Shown here: positions 8,749-17,734 of the stretch, piece after piece
How positions within the stretch are numbered: the stretch's first letter is position 1
How the letters are laid out: the number at the start of each line of letters is the position of its first letter
Assembly: GCF_050113635.1 (NCBI RefSeq)
Contig: NZ_JBNJLT010000001.1
Location: 992,001-1,056,000 of the forward strand
Direction: 5' to 3'
Origin: Marinimicrobium sp050113635
GTDB lineage: Bacteria; Pseudomonadota; Gammaproteobacteria; Pseudomonadales; Cellvibrionaceae
DNA length: 64,000 nt
The notes under the pieces: generated by a model
What the model was told of the DNA's origin: nothing
Databases searched by the model: none
Seen by the model: only the letters and a program-made list of their open reading frames with translations
Position numbers and translations under genes: made by a program

Positions 8749-9178
8749 CCTGAAACACCCCGGAAAGCGTTGCCAGGATATTGTCGGGCTGTGACAGCGG
8801 CGAGACTTCGATATCGATTTCCCGGAACTCTGCCATTTCACCGTACTCGCCAATTTCGAGCGGGCCGTTGGTCAGCCTCCACTGCCACTCCATCCCGGCC
8901 AACGTCACTTCGCCCTGTTCCTGGTCGGGCAGGGTAAAATCCTGTACTTCACGACGGCGCAATCGCAGTTTGGTCATTTCATTTTCGGCGACCCAGAACG
9001 CCAGGGTTTTATCGCGAATGGCGGCGGCGCCATCAAGCTGCGTCATGACGAGGGTCAGGAACGCCGGCAGCGCAACGGCCACCACCACGAGCGCCACCAT
9101 CACTTCAATCAGCGTAAAACCCCGCTGGAGGGATTGAGCCCCCCTTTGAAGGGGTTGTATGAAGCGTTGACGGCTCAT
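8738..9178 (-). CDS. gspI: Type II secretion minor pseudopilin I
   Basis: A 146-residue minor pseudopilin with the cleavage/helix motif QRGFTLIEVMVALVVVAVALPA. The start MSRQRF at 9178 forms an ATGA overlap with the stop of gspH, which fits coupled translation; a start 15 bases upstream is less likely. GspI initiates assembly of the tip complex in characterised systems. Confidence 0.92.
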   Translation of the reverse strand: MSRQRFIQPLQRGAQSLQRGFTLIEVMVALVVVAVALPAFLTLVMTQLDGAAAIRDKTLAFWVAENEMTKLRLRRREVQDFTLPDQEQGEVTLAGMEWQWRLTNGPLEIGEYGEMAEFREIDIEVSPLSQPDNILATLSGVFQDDP

Positions 9179-9747
9179 TCCCACCGCTCCCACTCTTCTT
9201 CAGAGAGCCGATTCAGCCAGGCCACTTCCCCCATCATGGACACTTCCACCCGCTGGGTTTCCGCATCGCCAAAACGGTCCGGGATGATGGCCATTTCGTA
9301 AGGCGTGGCCTCGCCACTGGGATAAAACACCAGCACCGGACGCGGCGGATCTTGACGCGGGTCGTACTGCCATTCATCGCCCTCCACCCGCACTTCCAAT
9401 TGCATGTCTTCGGGCAGGCACCGCTCTTCCAGAAAGTCGCTGGTGGCTTCCCAAACCTGGTCGCGAAACCGCTCCCAGCGATAGCACCACTGTTGTTGCG
9501 TGGTACCGGACACTGAACGGGGTTCCCAGAACAACCCGAGCACTTCCTGATCCAACACCGTCTGCTCAGAGACAAACCGGGTCATGAGCAGAAAGTGATC
9601 GGCTTCCTCCTCCGCCGGGGAGCCGCCGTCGTCGCCGCCAACGGACAGCGAAGCCATGGCGACGGCGATGCCGATAATCATCAGCACGACCAGCAGCTCC
9701 ACCAATGTGAAGCCCCGCTGTCGCTGCGCCAGGGCCGCGTGTCTCAT
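9175..9747 (-). CDS. gspH: Type II secretion minor pseudopilin H
   Basis: A 190-residue minor pseudopilin with the motif QRGFTLVELLVVLMIIGIA directly after a short basic leader. The globular domain (residues ~60-190) is typical GspH. The start shares one base with the stop of gspG (TAATG) and the end overlaps gspI (ATGA), so the four genes gspG-H-I-J are translationally linked. Confidence 0.93.
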   Translation of the reverse strand: MRHAALAQRQRGFTLVELLVVLMIIGIAVAMASLSVGGDDGGSPAEEEADHFLLMTRFVSEQTVLDQEVLGLFWEPRSVSGTTQQQWCYRWERFRDQVWEATSDFLEERCLPEDMQLEVRVEGDEWQYDPRQDPPRPVLVFYPSGEATPYEMAIIPDRFGDAETQRVEVSMMGEVAWLNRLSEEEWERWE

Positions 9748-10205
9748 TAGTTACCTTGAGAGCTCTCGTCCCAGACGCTGATATCCGCGTTTTGACCATC
9801 GCCTCCGGACACGCCATCCGCCCCCAGCGTATAAATGTCGTACTCGCGGGATTCACCCGGGCTCATGTACTGGTATGGCGTACCCCACGGATCGGTGGGC
9901 AGGTTTTCAAGATAGCCAGCCTGGCGCCAGTTGCGTGGCTCGGGTGGAATGGTGGGGCGATTGACCAGCGCTTCCAGACCCTGTTCGGTGCTCGGATACA
10001 CGTAGTTGTCGATGCGGTATAACTTCAGTGCCGTCTGGATCGCGTTGAAATCCGCCTGCACTTTTTTCAGGCGCGCTTCATCAGCACGATCCAGAACCGC
10101 CGGGGCCACGATGCTGGCCAACAGGCCGATGATGATGACCACCACCATGATTTCGATCAGACTGAAGCCGCCCTGAAGGCGAAGAGGTGTCGGATTACGG
10201 TTCAT
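9747..10205 (-). CDS. gspG: Type II secretion major pseudopilin G
   Basis: A 152-residue major pseudopilin, the main building block of the pseudopilus piston. The prepilin peptidase site is LQGGFSLIEIMVVVIIIG. The family C-terminus is intact (NLPTDPWGTPYQY, then GADGVSGGDGQNADIS), including the acidic calcium-binding loop. An 82-bp gap separates it from gspF. No prepilin peptidase gene (gspO/pilD) lies in the window; cleavage must rely on a gene elsewhere. Confidence 0.96.
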   Translation of the reverse strand: MNRNPTPLRLQGGFSLIEIMVVVIIIGLLASIVAPAVLDRADEARLKKVQADFNAIQTALKLYRIDNYVYPSTEQGLEALVNRPTIPPEPRNWRQAGYLENLPTDPWGTPYQYMSPGESREYDIYTLGADGVSGGDGQNADISVWDESSQGN

Positions 10206-10287
10206 AATGTTTTAGCTCCCAGTGTTATAAACGCCCAGAATCGGGGTGGCCACGCCGTTGCGCAGCTCATTGTTTCAATGCTCTTTT

Positions 10288-11520
10288 TCAAACAAGGCTG
10301 TTCATTTCGAAAATCGGCTGCAGAATGGCCATGACGATCAGACACACCGCGCCGCCCATAAACACAATGGTGAAAGGTTCCAGAAGCCCCATGGCCACGC
10401 CAAGCATCATTTCCAGCTCGCGTTCCTGATCCTGTGCGGCGTTTTCCAACTGCTCCGACAAAGTGCCATTGGTCTCGCCGCTGGCCACCAGTTGAATTAA
10501 CAGCGGCGGAAAATACCCGGAGTTTTCCATGGCCCGGTGCAACGGTGTACCTTCCTGTACATCTTCCGCCACCTGTTCGCAGGCTTCCTGCATAATTTTG
10601 TTGGTCATCACCTGGCCGGCGATGCGCAGCGCCTGGAGAAGCGGCACACCGCTGGAGGTAAGCAGTGCCAGTGTGGACGCAAAACGCGCCGAGTTGATCT
10701 GTAAAATCAGATTGCCCATTACCGGCATTTTCAATTTTATCTGGTGCCATCGCCGCATCCGGGATTCGTTGCGCAGTAAGCGCCGGAAACCATAGATCAG
10801 CCCGATAATCACCAGTACAGTGTAGTGGCCGTAGTGAATAATAAAATCACTGCTGGCAATCAAAAACTGGGTTAACGCTGGCAATTCGCGTTCGCCCTGC
10901 TGGAATACGCTCACCAGTTTGGGCACCACAAAAGCCATCAGCGCCACAATCACGCTGATACTGATAAACAACAACACCAGCGGGTAAATCATCGCCGTTT
11001 TCAGGCGCTGCTGAATTTGCTGGTTGCTTTGGGTGTACTCCGCCAGCCGTTCCAGTACCGGCGCCAGATAACCCGAGCTTTCGCCGGCCCGGACCATTGC
11101 GCGGTACATGTTGTCGAAAGCGGTGGGAATTTCTCCCAGGGCCTGGGCCAGGCTGAAGCCTTCCAGCACTTTGGTGCGCACCTGTAACAGAATGCGCTTG
11201 CTGTTGGGCTTTTGTTGTTGCTTGGCCGTCGCCTGCAACGCTTCGTCCAACGGCAGTCCGGACTTTACCAGCGATGCCAGCTGGCGGGTAATCAGGCTCA
11301 AATCGCGAGCGCTGAGCTTGGCTCGCCAGCGCTGGCGCATGCCCTCTACACCGCCAGTAGCGCCACTCATGCGTCGCCCGCCCGTCACACTGCTGACGTC
11401 CAGCGGCTTGAGCTTTTTGGCGCGCAACTGGCTGCGCACCTGGCGCTCGGAGTCTCCCTCGAGAATGCCTTTGACGGTTTTTCCGGCTTCGTTCAGTGCT
11501 TGATAACTGTAGGCGCCCAT
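10288..11520 (-). CDS. gspF: Type II secretion inner-membrane platform protein F
   Basis: A 410-residue polytopic membrane protein at the centre of the inner-membrane platform. Two repeated GspF domains (~70-195 and ~275-395) each end in membrane helices. Family motifs include YQALNEAGKTVKGILEGDS at the start and FTRQLASLVKSGLPL-like ITRQLASLVKSGLPLDEAL. Its length matches the family (~400). Confidence 0.96.
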   Translation of the reverse strand: MGAYSYQALNEAGKTVKGILEGDSERQVRSQLRAKKLKPLDVSSVTGGRRMSGATGGVEGMRQRWRAKLSARDLSLITRQLASLVKSGLPLDEALQATAKQQQKPNSKRILLQVRTKVLEGFSLAQALGEIPTAFDNMYRAMVRAGESSGYLAPVLERLAEYTQSNQQIQQRLKTAMIYPLVLLFISISVIVALMAFVVPKLVSVFQQGERELPALTQFLIASSDFIIHYGHYTVLVIIGLIYGFRRLLRNESRMRRWHQIKLKMPVMGNLILQINSARFASTLALLTSSGVPLLQALRIAGQVMTNKIMQEACEQVAEDVQEGTPLHRAMENSGYFPPLLIQLVASGETNGTLSEQLENAAQDQERELEMMLGVAMGLLEPFTIVFMGGAVCLIVMAILQPIFEMNSLV

Positions 11521-11547
11521 GATCGTTCGTCTCGCGGTTCAGCTCGC

Positions 11548-13113
11548 CTAGCTGGCGGTGGTGACCCGGAGGACTTCCTCCAGGCTGGTGACGCCATCCA
11601 GCACGCATTGCCGCCCATCGTCACTGATGGAGCGACTGTGACGACGCGCTTCGGCCAGAAGCGCCTGCTCCCCGGCTTGCTCGTGAATCAGGTGGCGCAT
11701 CCGTTCGTTGATTTCAATGAGTTCGTAAATCCCCTTCCGGCCCCGATAGCCCATGTTGTTGCACTGCTTGCAGCCCACGGGTTTGTAGATCGTCGCGCCC
11801 TCGGGCAAGTTCATCAGTTCCCGTTCGGCCGCGTCGGCCTCGTGAGGTTCGCGGCAGGCCGGGCACAATTTACGCACCAGACGCTGGGCCATGACCACTT
11901 CCAGGCTGGACGCCAGCAGAAAGGGTTCCACCCCCATATCTTTCAACCGCATAACCGCACCGATCGCGGTATTGGTGTGCAGCGTGGACAACACCAAGTG
12001 ACCGGTTAAACTCGCCTGAATGGCGATTTCGGCGGTTTCCCCGTCCCGAATTTCCCCCACCATCACCACATCGGGGTCCTGCCGCAAAATAGCGCGCAGC
12101 CCGCGGGCAAAGGTCATATCCACTTTGGCATTCACCTGGGTTTGACCGATACCGGGCAGCAAGTATTCCACCGGGTCTTCAATGGTCAAAATATTGCGGC
12201 TGCGGGTATTAATGTGACTGAGCCCGGCGTACAGCGTGGTGGTTTTACCGGAGCCGGTCGGACCGGTGACCAGAATAATGCCATGGGGTTTGAGCAGCGC
12301 CTTGGCGAGTCGGTCACGCACCTGTTCCGGCATCGCCAGCTGGTTGAGCGTGAGTTGGCCCGCCGCCTGATCCAGCAGACGCAGCACGATGCGTTCACCG
12401 TGCGCCGAGGGGATGGTGGATACGCGAATATCCACTGCGTGACCCGCCAGGCGCACGGTAATCCGGCCATCCTGGGGAAGACGTTTCTCGGCAATGTCCA
12501 GCCGCGCCATGACTTTCAGGCGCGAGACGAGCACCGGGGCCAGCTCGGCCTTGGGTGAGAGAATTTCGCTCAGGACACCGTCGATTCGAAAGCGTACCGA
12601 TACGCGGTCCTCGAACGGCTCCAGGTGAATATCCGAGGCGCCTTCCCGAACCGCTTGCGACAAAATGGCATTGATCAGGCGGATGATGGGGGCGTCATCG
12701 TTACCAGCCAGCAAATCGGTGCGGTCCGCCAGGTCATCGGCCATGGAGGAAAGGTCGTACTCCGCCCCCAAATCTTCCGCCGCCTGTTGCGCCGCACCAT
12801 CGCCACTTTGGTATACGCGTGTGAGCAGCCGCTGGAATTCATCGGTGGGAATTTCGCGCAAGCGGAACTCCGCCCCCAGGTAACGCTGCAATTCCAATAA
12901 GACATTCAAATTGAGGCCGGGCCGATACAACAACGTTAATTCGCGCTCGTCTTCGTCCAGCATGACACCGTGTGTGGAGGCGAAGCCAAACGGCAGCCGC
13001 GCCTGGGCTACATCGTCGCCCGCGCTGGCCGCCTGAACCTCATCCTCCGACAGTTCTTCTGCCACCAGAGATTGGGGTTCCTGATACTCTTCCGGCATCG
13101 GCTCGGCAGTCAC
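11548..13113 (-). CDS. gspE: Type II secretion ATPase E
   Basis: A 521-residue cytoplasmic secretion ATPase. An N-terminal GspL-binding region (~30-140) is followed by the ATPase core with Walker A GPTGSGKTTT, the Asp box (ILTIEDPVEY), Walker B (DPDVVMVGEIRDGETAE) and the His box (LTGHLVLSTLHTN). A four-cysteine zinc site is formed by CPAC and CKQC, as in GspE and PilB. The protein drives pseudopilus assembly. It lies three bases after gspD. Confidence 0.97.
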   Translation of the reverse strand: MTAEPMPEEYQEPQSLVAEELSEDEVQAASAGDDVAQARLPFGFASTHGVMLDEDERELTLLYRPGLNLNVLLELQRYLGAEFRLREIPTDEFQRLLTRVYQSGDGAAQQAAEDLGAEYDLSSMADDLADRTDLLAGNDDAPIIRLINAILSQAVREGASDIHLEPFEDRVSVRFRIDGVLSEILSPKAELAPVLVSRLKVMARLDIAEKRLPQDGRITVRLAGHAVDIRVSTIPSAHGERIVLRLLDQAAGQLTLNQLAMPEQVRDRLAKALLKPHGIILVTGPTGSGKTTTLYAGLSHINTRSRNILTIEDPVEYLLPGIGQTQVNAKVDMTFARGLRAILRQDPDVVMVGEIRDGETAEIAIQASLTGHLVLSTLHTNTAIGAVMRLKDMGVEPFLLASSLEVVMAQRLVRKLCPACREPHEADAAERELMNLPEGATIYKPVGCKQCNNMGYRGRKGIYELIEINERMRHLIHEQAGEQALLAEARRHSRSISDDGRQCVLDGVTSLEEVLRVTTAS

Positions 13114-13116
13114 ACC

Positions 13117-15114
13117 TTACTCCTCGGCTTGTGCCTCATCGTCTTCACTCTGGTCCGACTGCCCGCTCATCATGCGAATGCGCGCGGCTTCTTCCACTTT
13201 CTGCTCCCAGGTGGGCAGCATGGGAATATCGTCGGTGCTGTACAGCATGCCACCGCTGCGACGGCGACGCTCCTGTTGCTCGCGCAGGGTTTTGTACTTC
13301 TCTGCGGTAGCGCCGCGCAGCAACTGATCGTCTTCAATCACGGTTGCGCGAATAAAGACCAGCAGGTTCGTTTTGTTCAACGAGTCGGACTGGTTGCGGA
13401 ACAAGCGGCCCAGCATGGGGATGTCTCCCAGGAAGGGCACCTTCTGCACCGTGGTCTGCACTTCTTCTTCAATCAGGCCGCCCAGCACCACCGTTTCGCC
13501 ATTGGCGGCCAGCACTTGCGTCTCCAGCTTACGCTGGTTGGTGATCGGGCCGTCCTGGTTGTTCAAATTGGAGAGGCTTGAGACCTCCTGGGAAATATCC
13601 AGCACCACGCTGTCCCCCGCGTTTACATGAGGCGTCACTTCCAGCAGGATACCCACATCGCGACGCTCAATGGTGCGGAACGGGTTGGTGGGGTTACTGT
13701 TACCCCCGGTGGAGGAATAGGAGCCCGTCGCGAAAGGAACGTTTTGCCCCACGGAAATCGACGCGGTGTGGTTGTCCGTGGTCAGCAGGTTGGGCGTGGA
13801 CAGAATGTTCGTCGAGCTGTTCTCCTGCAGCATATTGAGAATGCCGAGAAAATCGGTGCGCTCCCCAAGCCGACCGATGCCAAACAGCTGCCCTGACGTT
13901 TGTGAAAGCGCACCAGCCAGGTCTACCAACCCTTCATCGCTGTCATCCAGAGCACCCTGACCAATAGCGCCCAGTTGGCCGTTGCCGAGTGTAGAGCTGC
14001 CAAAACCGTAGTCGCTGTCACGGTACATCCATTGAATACCCAGCTCACGGCCATCGGTGTCTTCCACTTCCACGATGATCGCCTCGACCAGTACCTGGGC
14101 ACGACGGATATCAAGACTGTCGATCACGGCCAGCAGTGATTCCATCGTATCGCTGTCGGCGGTCATCAGCAGCGAGTTGGTGTCCTCGTCCGCCTGGACA
14201 TTGATCTCTTGCCGACGCCCTCCTCCGCTGTTGGCACCACCTTCCTCGGCACGAGCCATGTTCTGGAGAACGCCATTGAGCACTTCAGCAACATTATCGG
14301 CTTTCGCGTATTTGAGATAGACCACCCGCACATTGCTGTCTTTGGTGCGAGGGCGATCCAGGCGCTCGATCAGTCGGCGAACCCGTTCACGCTGTAAATC
14401 GTCGCCGTGTACCAGCACGGCATTGATGCGCTTGTCCGGCACGATGGTGACATCGGTCTTGCCGGTTTCGGAACCGGGTTTTTCGATTTGGGTAACGGCC
14501 CGGGCCACATCCTCGGCCAGCGCAAATTCCAGCTCGATCAGTTCCGTCTCCACCACTGAGGACTGGTCGATCTGGGCAATGATTTCTTTCAAACGGCGAA
14601 TATTGGAACGAGTGTCGGTCACAATAATGGCGTTACTGGGATCGTAGGCCGAAAGGTGACCGTGCTGAGGCACCAGGGGGCGCAGGGTCGGCAACACTTT
14701 GGAGGCACTGATATTGTCCAGCCGGAGCACTTGCGTAATATAGGTGTCGTCTCCCACCGGGTCGGCGCCCAGGTCAGTGGGCACAGGCAGCGAGCGGGCA
14801 TCCCTATTGGGGACAATGCGCACGACATTCCCGTTTTCTACCGCTGTAAAGCCCTGTACGTCCATCATGGACAGAAACAACTGATAAAGCTCGTCTTTAT
14901 TGACGGCTTCCTGCGAGATCACCCGGACCTGCCCCCGCACTTTCGGATCCACCACGATGGTTTTGCCAGTGGCATCCGCCACGAACTTGATCACTTCCTG
15001 GATGTCCGTGTCCTTAAAGTTGACCGTCCAGGTTTGTTGCGCCCAGGCACTGACACTTGCGAACAGCAGTGCCGTTGCGACGACTCCCGCCAGACGTTGC
15101 ACACACACTTTCAC
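13117..15114 (-). CDS. gspD: Type II secretion outer-membrane secretin D
   Basis: A 665-residue secretin that forms the outer-membrane channel. The signal peptide (residues 1-~22, ending SAWAQQ) is followed by the N0 domain (TWTVNFKDTDIQEVIKFV), three N-type repeats (~125-330, including VVYLKYAKADNVAEVLNGVL) and the secretin core with VPFLGDIPMLGRLFR. The GTG start at 15114 is chosen because GAGGA stands six bases upstream and a good signal peptide begins there; the frame runs open into gspC. The C-terminal S-domain region is acidic. No pilotin gene is nearby. Confidence 0.95.
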   Translation of the reverse strand: MKVCVQRLAGVVATALLFASVSAWAQQTWTVNFKDTDIQEVIKFVADATGKTIVVDPKVRGQVRVISQEAVNKDELYQLFLSMMDVQGFTAVENGNVVRIVPNRDARSLPVPTDLGADPVGDDTYITQVLRLDNISASKVLPTLRPLVPQHGHLSAYDPSNAIIVTDTRSNIRRLKEIIAQIDQSSVVETELIELEFALAEDVARAVTQIEKPGSETGKTDVTIVPDKRINAVLVHGDDLQRERVRRLIERLDRPRTKDSNVRVVYLKYAKADNVAEVLNGVLQNMARAEEGGANSGGGRRQEINVQADEDTNSLLMTADSDTMESLLAVIDSLDIRRAQVLVEAIIVEVEDTDGRELGIQWMYRDSDYGFGSSTLGNGQLGAIGQGALDDSDEGLVDLAGALSQTSGQLFGIGRLGERTDFLGILNMLQENSSTNILSTPNLLTTDNHTASISVGQNVPFATGSYSSTGGNSNPTNPFRTIERRDVGILLEVTPHVNAGDSVVLDISQEVSSLSNLNNQDGPITNQRKLETQVLAANGETVVLGGLIEEEVQTTVQKVPFLGDIPMLGRLFRNQSDSLNKTNLLVFIRATVIEDDQLLRGATAEKYKTLREQQERRRRSGGMLYSTDDIPMLPTWEQKVEEAARIRMMSGQSDQSEDDEAQAEE

Positions 15115-15130
15115 TGGTCTTCCTCGCTGG

Positions 15131-16180
15131 TTATTCGAGATCGATATCAACGGACAACTCCTGACCGCCTCGGTCAATGAGCAGGCTGGCGGATCGGGCA
15201 TCGCCCATATCACGATAGATTTCCATCACTCGCTGCGGACTGGTCAACGCCACCCCGTTTACGGCTTTCACAACGTCATTTTCCTGAAGACCGAGCGAAT
15301 TGAACAAATCCCGGTCCCGACCTGGACGAATTCGATAACCCACGATCTGGCCATTCTCCCGGTGGATACTCATGGAGACCACATCGGACAGTGAACTGCC
15401 GCCGAGGCGTTCGCCCATCTCTTCAGCCGCGTCCTCCAATTGCCCGGAGTCTGACCCGTCCTGCGGGTCTTCGGAAGGAGAGTCGTAAAGCTCCGTCTCA
15501 TCCCCCTCCCAGCTTCGACTGGGAGTATCCGGCACCGGGCGGCTGGAGGCCAGGTTGCTGCTCCAATCATCGTCGGTATACAGCCAAAGCGACTCGTAGC
15601 GCCCCCCGTTGTCCAGAATGACGCGCAACGGCAATACTTTCTCCAGGGTGACTTTTCCACGACCGCGCACCGACAGTTCATCACCCGGGGCATACAGGTT
15701 CTGCGTGTTGCCATCGGCGATGATGGCCCGGGCCGCCTGGTCCTCATTACTGCCCATGACCCCGCGCAAGACCAGCTTGAGCTCGGTATCCACCGCCTGG
15801 TCCTCGATGCTGGGGCCTCCAGCCGGTTCGGCTTCGCTGTCCGCCAGGTCGGCGATATCGCCTTCAGAGGCTTCGCCAAAGATGGTCAGACCGGACAGCG
15901 CTGCAATATCCACAGTGCGCGCATTACCACTACCACGCTCGGAAACAATGGCGTTGGGAGCCACTCGCGCGTCGGGCACCTCTGGCTCGGGCGCCAGCAA
16001 CCAAATCAGTTGCGCCAGGGTATAACTCAGCCAGAGCACGAGAAGAAATTGAATACAGAAGCGCCAGAACCCGGCGGGCACACGCCCCAACCATACGCCA
16101 CCCTGGCGCAACCACAGGGCCACTCGCTCACTGCGCCAGTCGCTCACTGACCGGCTTTGTTGCACTTCTGAATTCGACAA
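15131..16180 (-). CDS. gspC: Type II secretion protein C
   Basis: A 349-residue bitopic inner-membrane protein, first gene of the gsp operon. It has a cytoplasmic start, a membrane helix (residues ~45-65), a periplasmic homology region that contacts the secretin N0 domain (~95-205) and a C-terminal PDZ domain (~270-349, GYRIRPGRDRDLFNSLGLQ). A Ser/Asp/Glu-rich linker (~215-260) separates the two. The whole gspC-N run of twelve genes is co-directional, so the promoter probably lies in the 300-bp gap before this gene. Confidence 0.94.
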   Translation of the reverse strand: MSNSEVQQSRSVSDWRSERVALWLRQGGVWLGRVPAGFWRFCIQFLLVLWLSYTLAQLIWLLAPEPEVPDARVAPNAIVSERGSGNARTVDIAALSGLTIFGEASEGDIADLADSEAEPAGGPSIEDQAVDTELKLVLRGVMGSNEDQAARAIIADGNTQNLYAPGDELSVRGRGKVTLEKVLPLRVILDNGGRYESLWLYTDDDWSSNLASSRPVPDTPSRSWEGDETELYDSPSEDPQDGSDSGQLEDAAEEMGERLGGSSLSDVVSMSIHRENGQIVGYRIRPGRDRDLFNSLGLQENDVVKAVNGVALTSPQRVMEIYRDMGDARSASLLIDRGGQELSVDIDLE

Positions 16181-16483
16181 TTGACTACTCCACGCACGTT
16201 AAAACGTGCTACCACTGGCGACTCGTTTGCGCCACCACCGTGGTTTTATTGTTATCCGGCCAGCCGATTGTACCCAGTTCGGGCAAGCCTGGGAAAGTGG
16301 GCCCAAACGCCAGTGGCTTTGTAACCGACGATTATGACAGTTTAATGCCAGTGTAAATTCCGCTTGAGCATCTCAAACGGGTGCCCGGCGAGCATACCGT
16401 CTAAGCTCGCCGATGAAAACCAAAGGACCTCAGGAATTGCGATTATTACCGCGTTTGGCCTGAAAACAGGCGCCCGGAGGGCG
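16181..16483. other. 303-bp gap upstream of the gsp operon
   Basis: No gene was recognised here. It holds a tight inverted repeat GCACGTT-AA-AACGTGC at 16194-16209, 15-30 bases upstream of gspC. A distant 9-bp inverted pair CCACTGGCG (16212-16220) / CGCCAGTGG (16308-16316) is also present. Directly after trmB on the minus strand come two short hairpins (CGCCC-TCC-GGGCG, then CCTG-TTTT-CAGG). The gsp promoter should be here, but I could not pick a convincing -35/-10 pair. Confidence 0.6.
16194..16209. promoter_or_regulatory. Inverted repeat just upstream of gspC
   Basis: A perfect 7-bp inverted repeat with two central bases, GCACGTT-AA-AACGTGC. It lies 14 bases before the gspC start codon. 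It could be an operator or a 5'-UTR hairpin that affects translation of the first gsp gene; no regulator can be named. Confidence 0.45.
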
Positions 16484-17218
16484 TCATCCGTCCCTCTGCA
16501 CCCGATAAAGCAAATCCCATACGCCATGCCCCAGGCGGGCACCACGTTGCTCAAACTTGGTAATGGGCCGATAAGAGGGACGTTCGGCGTAGGTTCCCGG
16601 CGCAACGGCGTTGGTAAACCCCGGGGCTGACTCCATCACCTCCTGCATGTGTTCGGCGTAAGCCTGCCAGTCCGTCGCCAGATGAAACAGCCCTTCCGCT
16701 TTCAACACCTTGCGAACCCGCCCGACGAACTCCGGCTGAACAATGCGCCGTTTATGGTGTTTCTTTTTGTGCCAGGGGTCCGGAAAGTACAGCTGAAACC
16801 GATCCACACTGCCAGGCGCAATACAGTCATCCAGCACATCAATGGCATCAGCCATATAAACGCGGAGGTTGGTCACGCCCTCTTCTCCGGCACGATTGAT
16901 CAGACGACCTACGCCCGGGGGGTGAACCTCGATGCCGATAAAATCTTTTTCGGGCTCCGCTCGCGCCATGGCCAACAAGGAGTCACCCATACCAAAACCG
17001 ATTTCCAGCACCAGCGGCGCCCGGCGACCATAGGACGCTTCAGGATCGAACACGCCATCGTGAAGACTCAGGCCGTACTCAGGCCACCAACGATCAAACG
17101 CCGCCCGCTGCCCCTCCGTGATGCGCCCGGCGCGAATCACATAACTGCGGATGGCCTTGGGTTTGTATTCGGGACGGATCAGCAAGCGATCATCCCTGTC
17201 GATATTGGAATCAGTCAC
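16484..17218 (-). CDS. trmB: tRNA (guanine-N7)-methyltransferase
   Basis: A 244-residue SAM-dependent enzyme that makes m7G46 in tRNA variable loops. The SAM loop VLEIGFGMGDSL, the acidic SAM contact IGIEVHPPGVG and the signature LYFPDPWHKKKHHKRR are all present, with the C-terminal TKFEQRG region that completes the TrmB active site. Length and motif order are those of the bacterial enzyme. It is followed at 25 bp on the same strand by nothing else; upstream lies the DUF423 gene (24-bp gap), so the two are probably co-transcribed. Confidence 0.96.
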   Translation of the reverse strand: MTDSNIDRDDRLLIRPEYKPKAIRSYVIRAGRITEGQRAAFDRWWPEYGLSLHDGVFDPEASYGRRAPLVLEIGFGMGDSLLAMARAEPEKDFIGIEVHPPGVGRLINRAGEEGVTNLRVYMADAIDVLDDCIAPGSVDRFQLYFPDPWHKKKHHKRRIVQPEFVGRVRKVLKAEGLFHLATDWQAYAEHMQEVMESAPGFTNAVAPGTYAERPSYRPITKFEQRGARLGHGVWDLLYRVQRDG

Positions 17219-17242
17219 ACCAATCTCACTCTGGGTTTAAAT

Positions 17243-17626
17243 TCAGCCGCGCAAAGTACGCCAACCCACCGCCATCAGCAAGCCCCAGCCCACGATAAAA
17301 CACAGACCACCCAACGGCGTCACCGGCCCCAGCCAGCGAGGCCCACCCAGGGCGAGCGCATACAGGCTGCCGGAGAAAAGCACGGTTCCCAGCACAAACG
17401 CCCAGGCCACACCTTGCAGCAACACCCCCGTGCCCAGCGAACGCATCAGGGCCAGCACGCCCAGCAACGCCAGGGCGTGATACATCTGATACTGAACACC
17501 GGTTTCAAACGCGGACAGCGCCGACGCTGTCAGTTTTCCGCGCAGACCATGTGCCGCAAAGGCACCCATCACTACCGACACAAGGCCCGAGAAAGCGGCT
17601 AACATCAAAAGAACAGGAGCGGACAT
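17243..17626 (-). CDS. DUF423 small membrane protein
   Basis: A 127-residue protein with four predicted membrane helices and the DUF423 hallmarks GAFAAHGLRGKL near residue 21 and TPLGGLCFIVGW near residue 100. Its function is unknown (YwdK/YgdD-like family). It is co-directional with trmB. Confidence 0.9.
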   Translation of the reverse strand: MSAPVLLMLAAFSGLVSVVMGAFAAHGLRGKLTASALSAFETGVQYQMYHALALLGVLALMRSLGTGVLLQGVAWAFVLGTVLFSGSLYALALGGPRWLGPVTPLGGLCFIVGWGLLMAVGWRTLRG

Positions 17627-17672
17627 GGCTATCTCACGTTATATCCGATGAACAAATAAACACAGCACTCAC

Positions 17673-17700
17673 AAAAAAGCCGCGCAAAAGCGCGGCTTTG
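17673..17700 (-). terminator. Rho-independent terminator after rpoH
   Basis: On the minus strand AAGCCGCGC-TTTT-GCGCGGCTT is followed by a T-run (17673-17678). It lies 35 bp beyond the rpoH stop codon. Confidence 0.9.
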
Positions 17701-17734
17701 GGACGACAGACGACCATCAAGGCCAGACCGCTCA

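Noticed and set aside
10202..10750. 182-codon minus-strand frame across the gspG-gspF gap
   Set aside because: It overlaps gspF in another frame, has no family resemblance and no ribosome binding site.
16455..16483. Intrinsic terminator of trmB
   Set aside because: Two short hairpins are present but only four Ts, placed in a loop; too weak to call.
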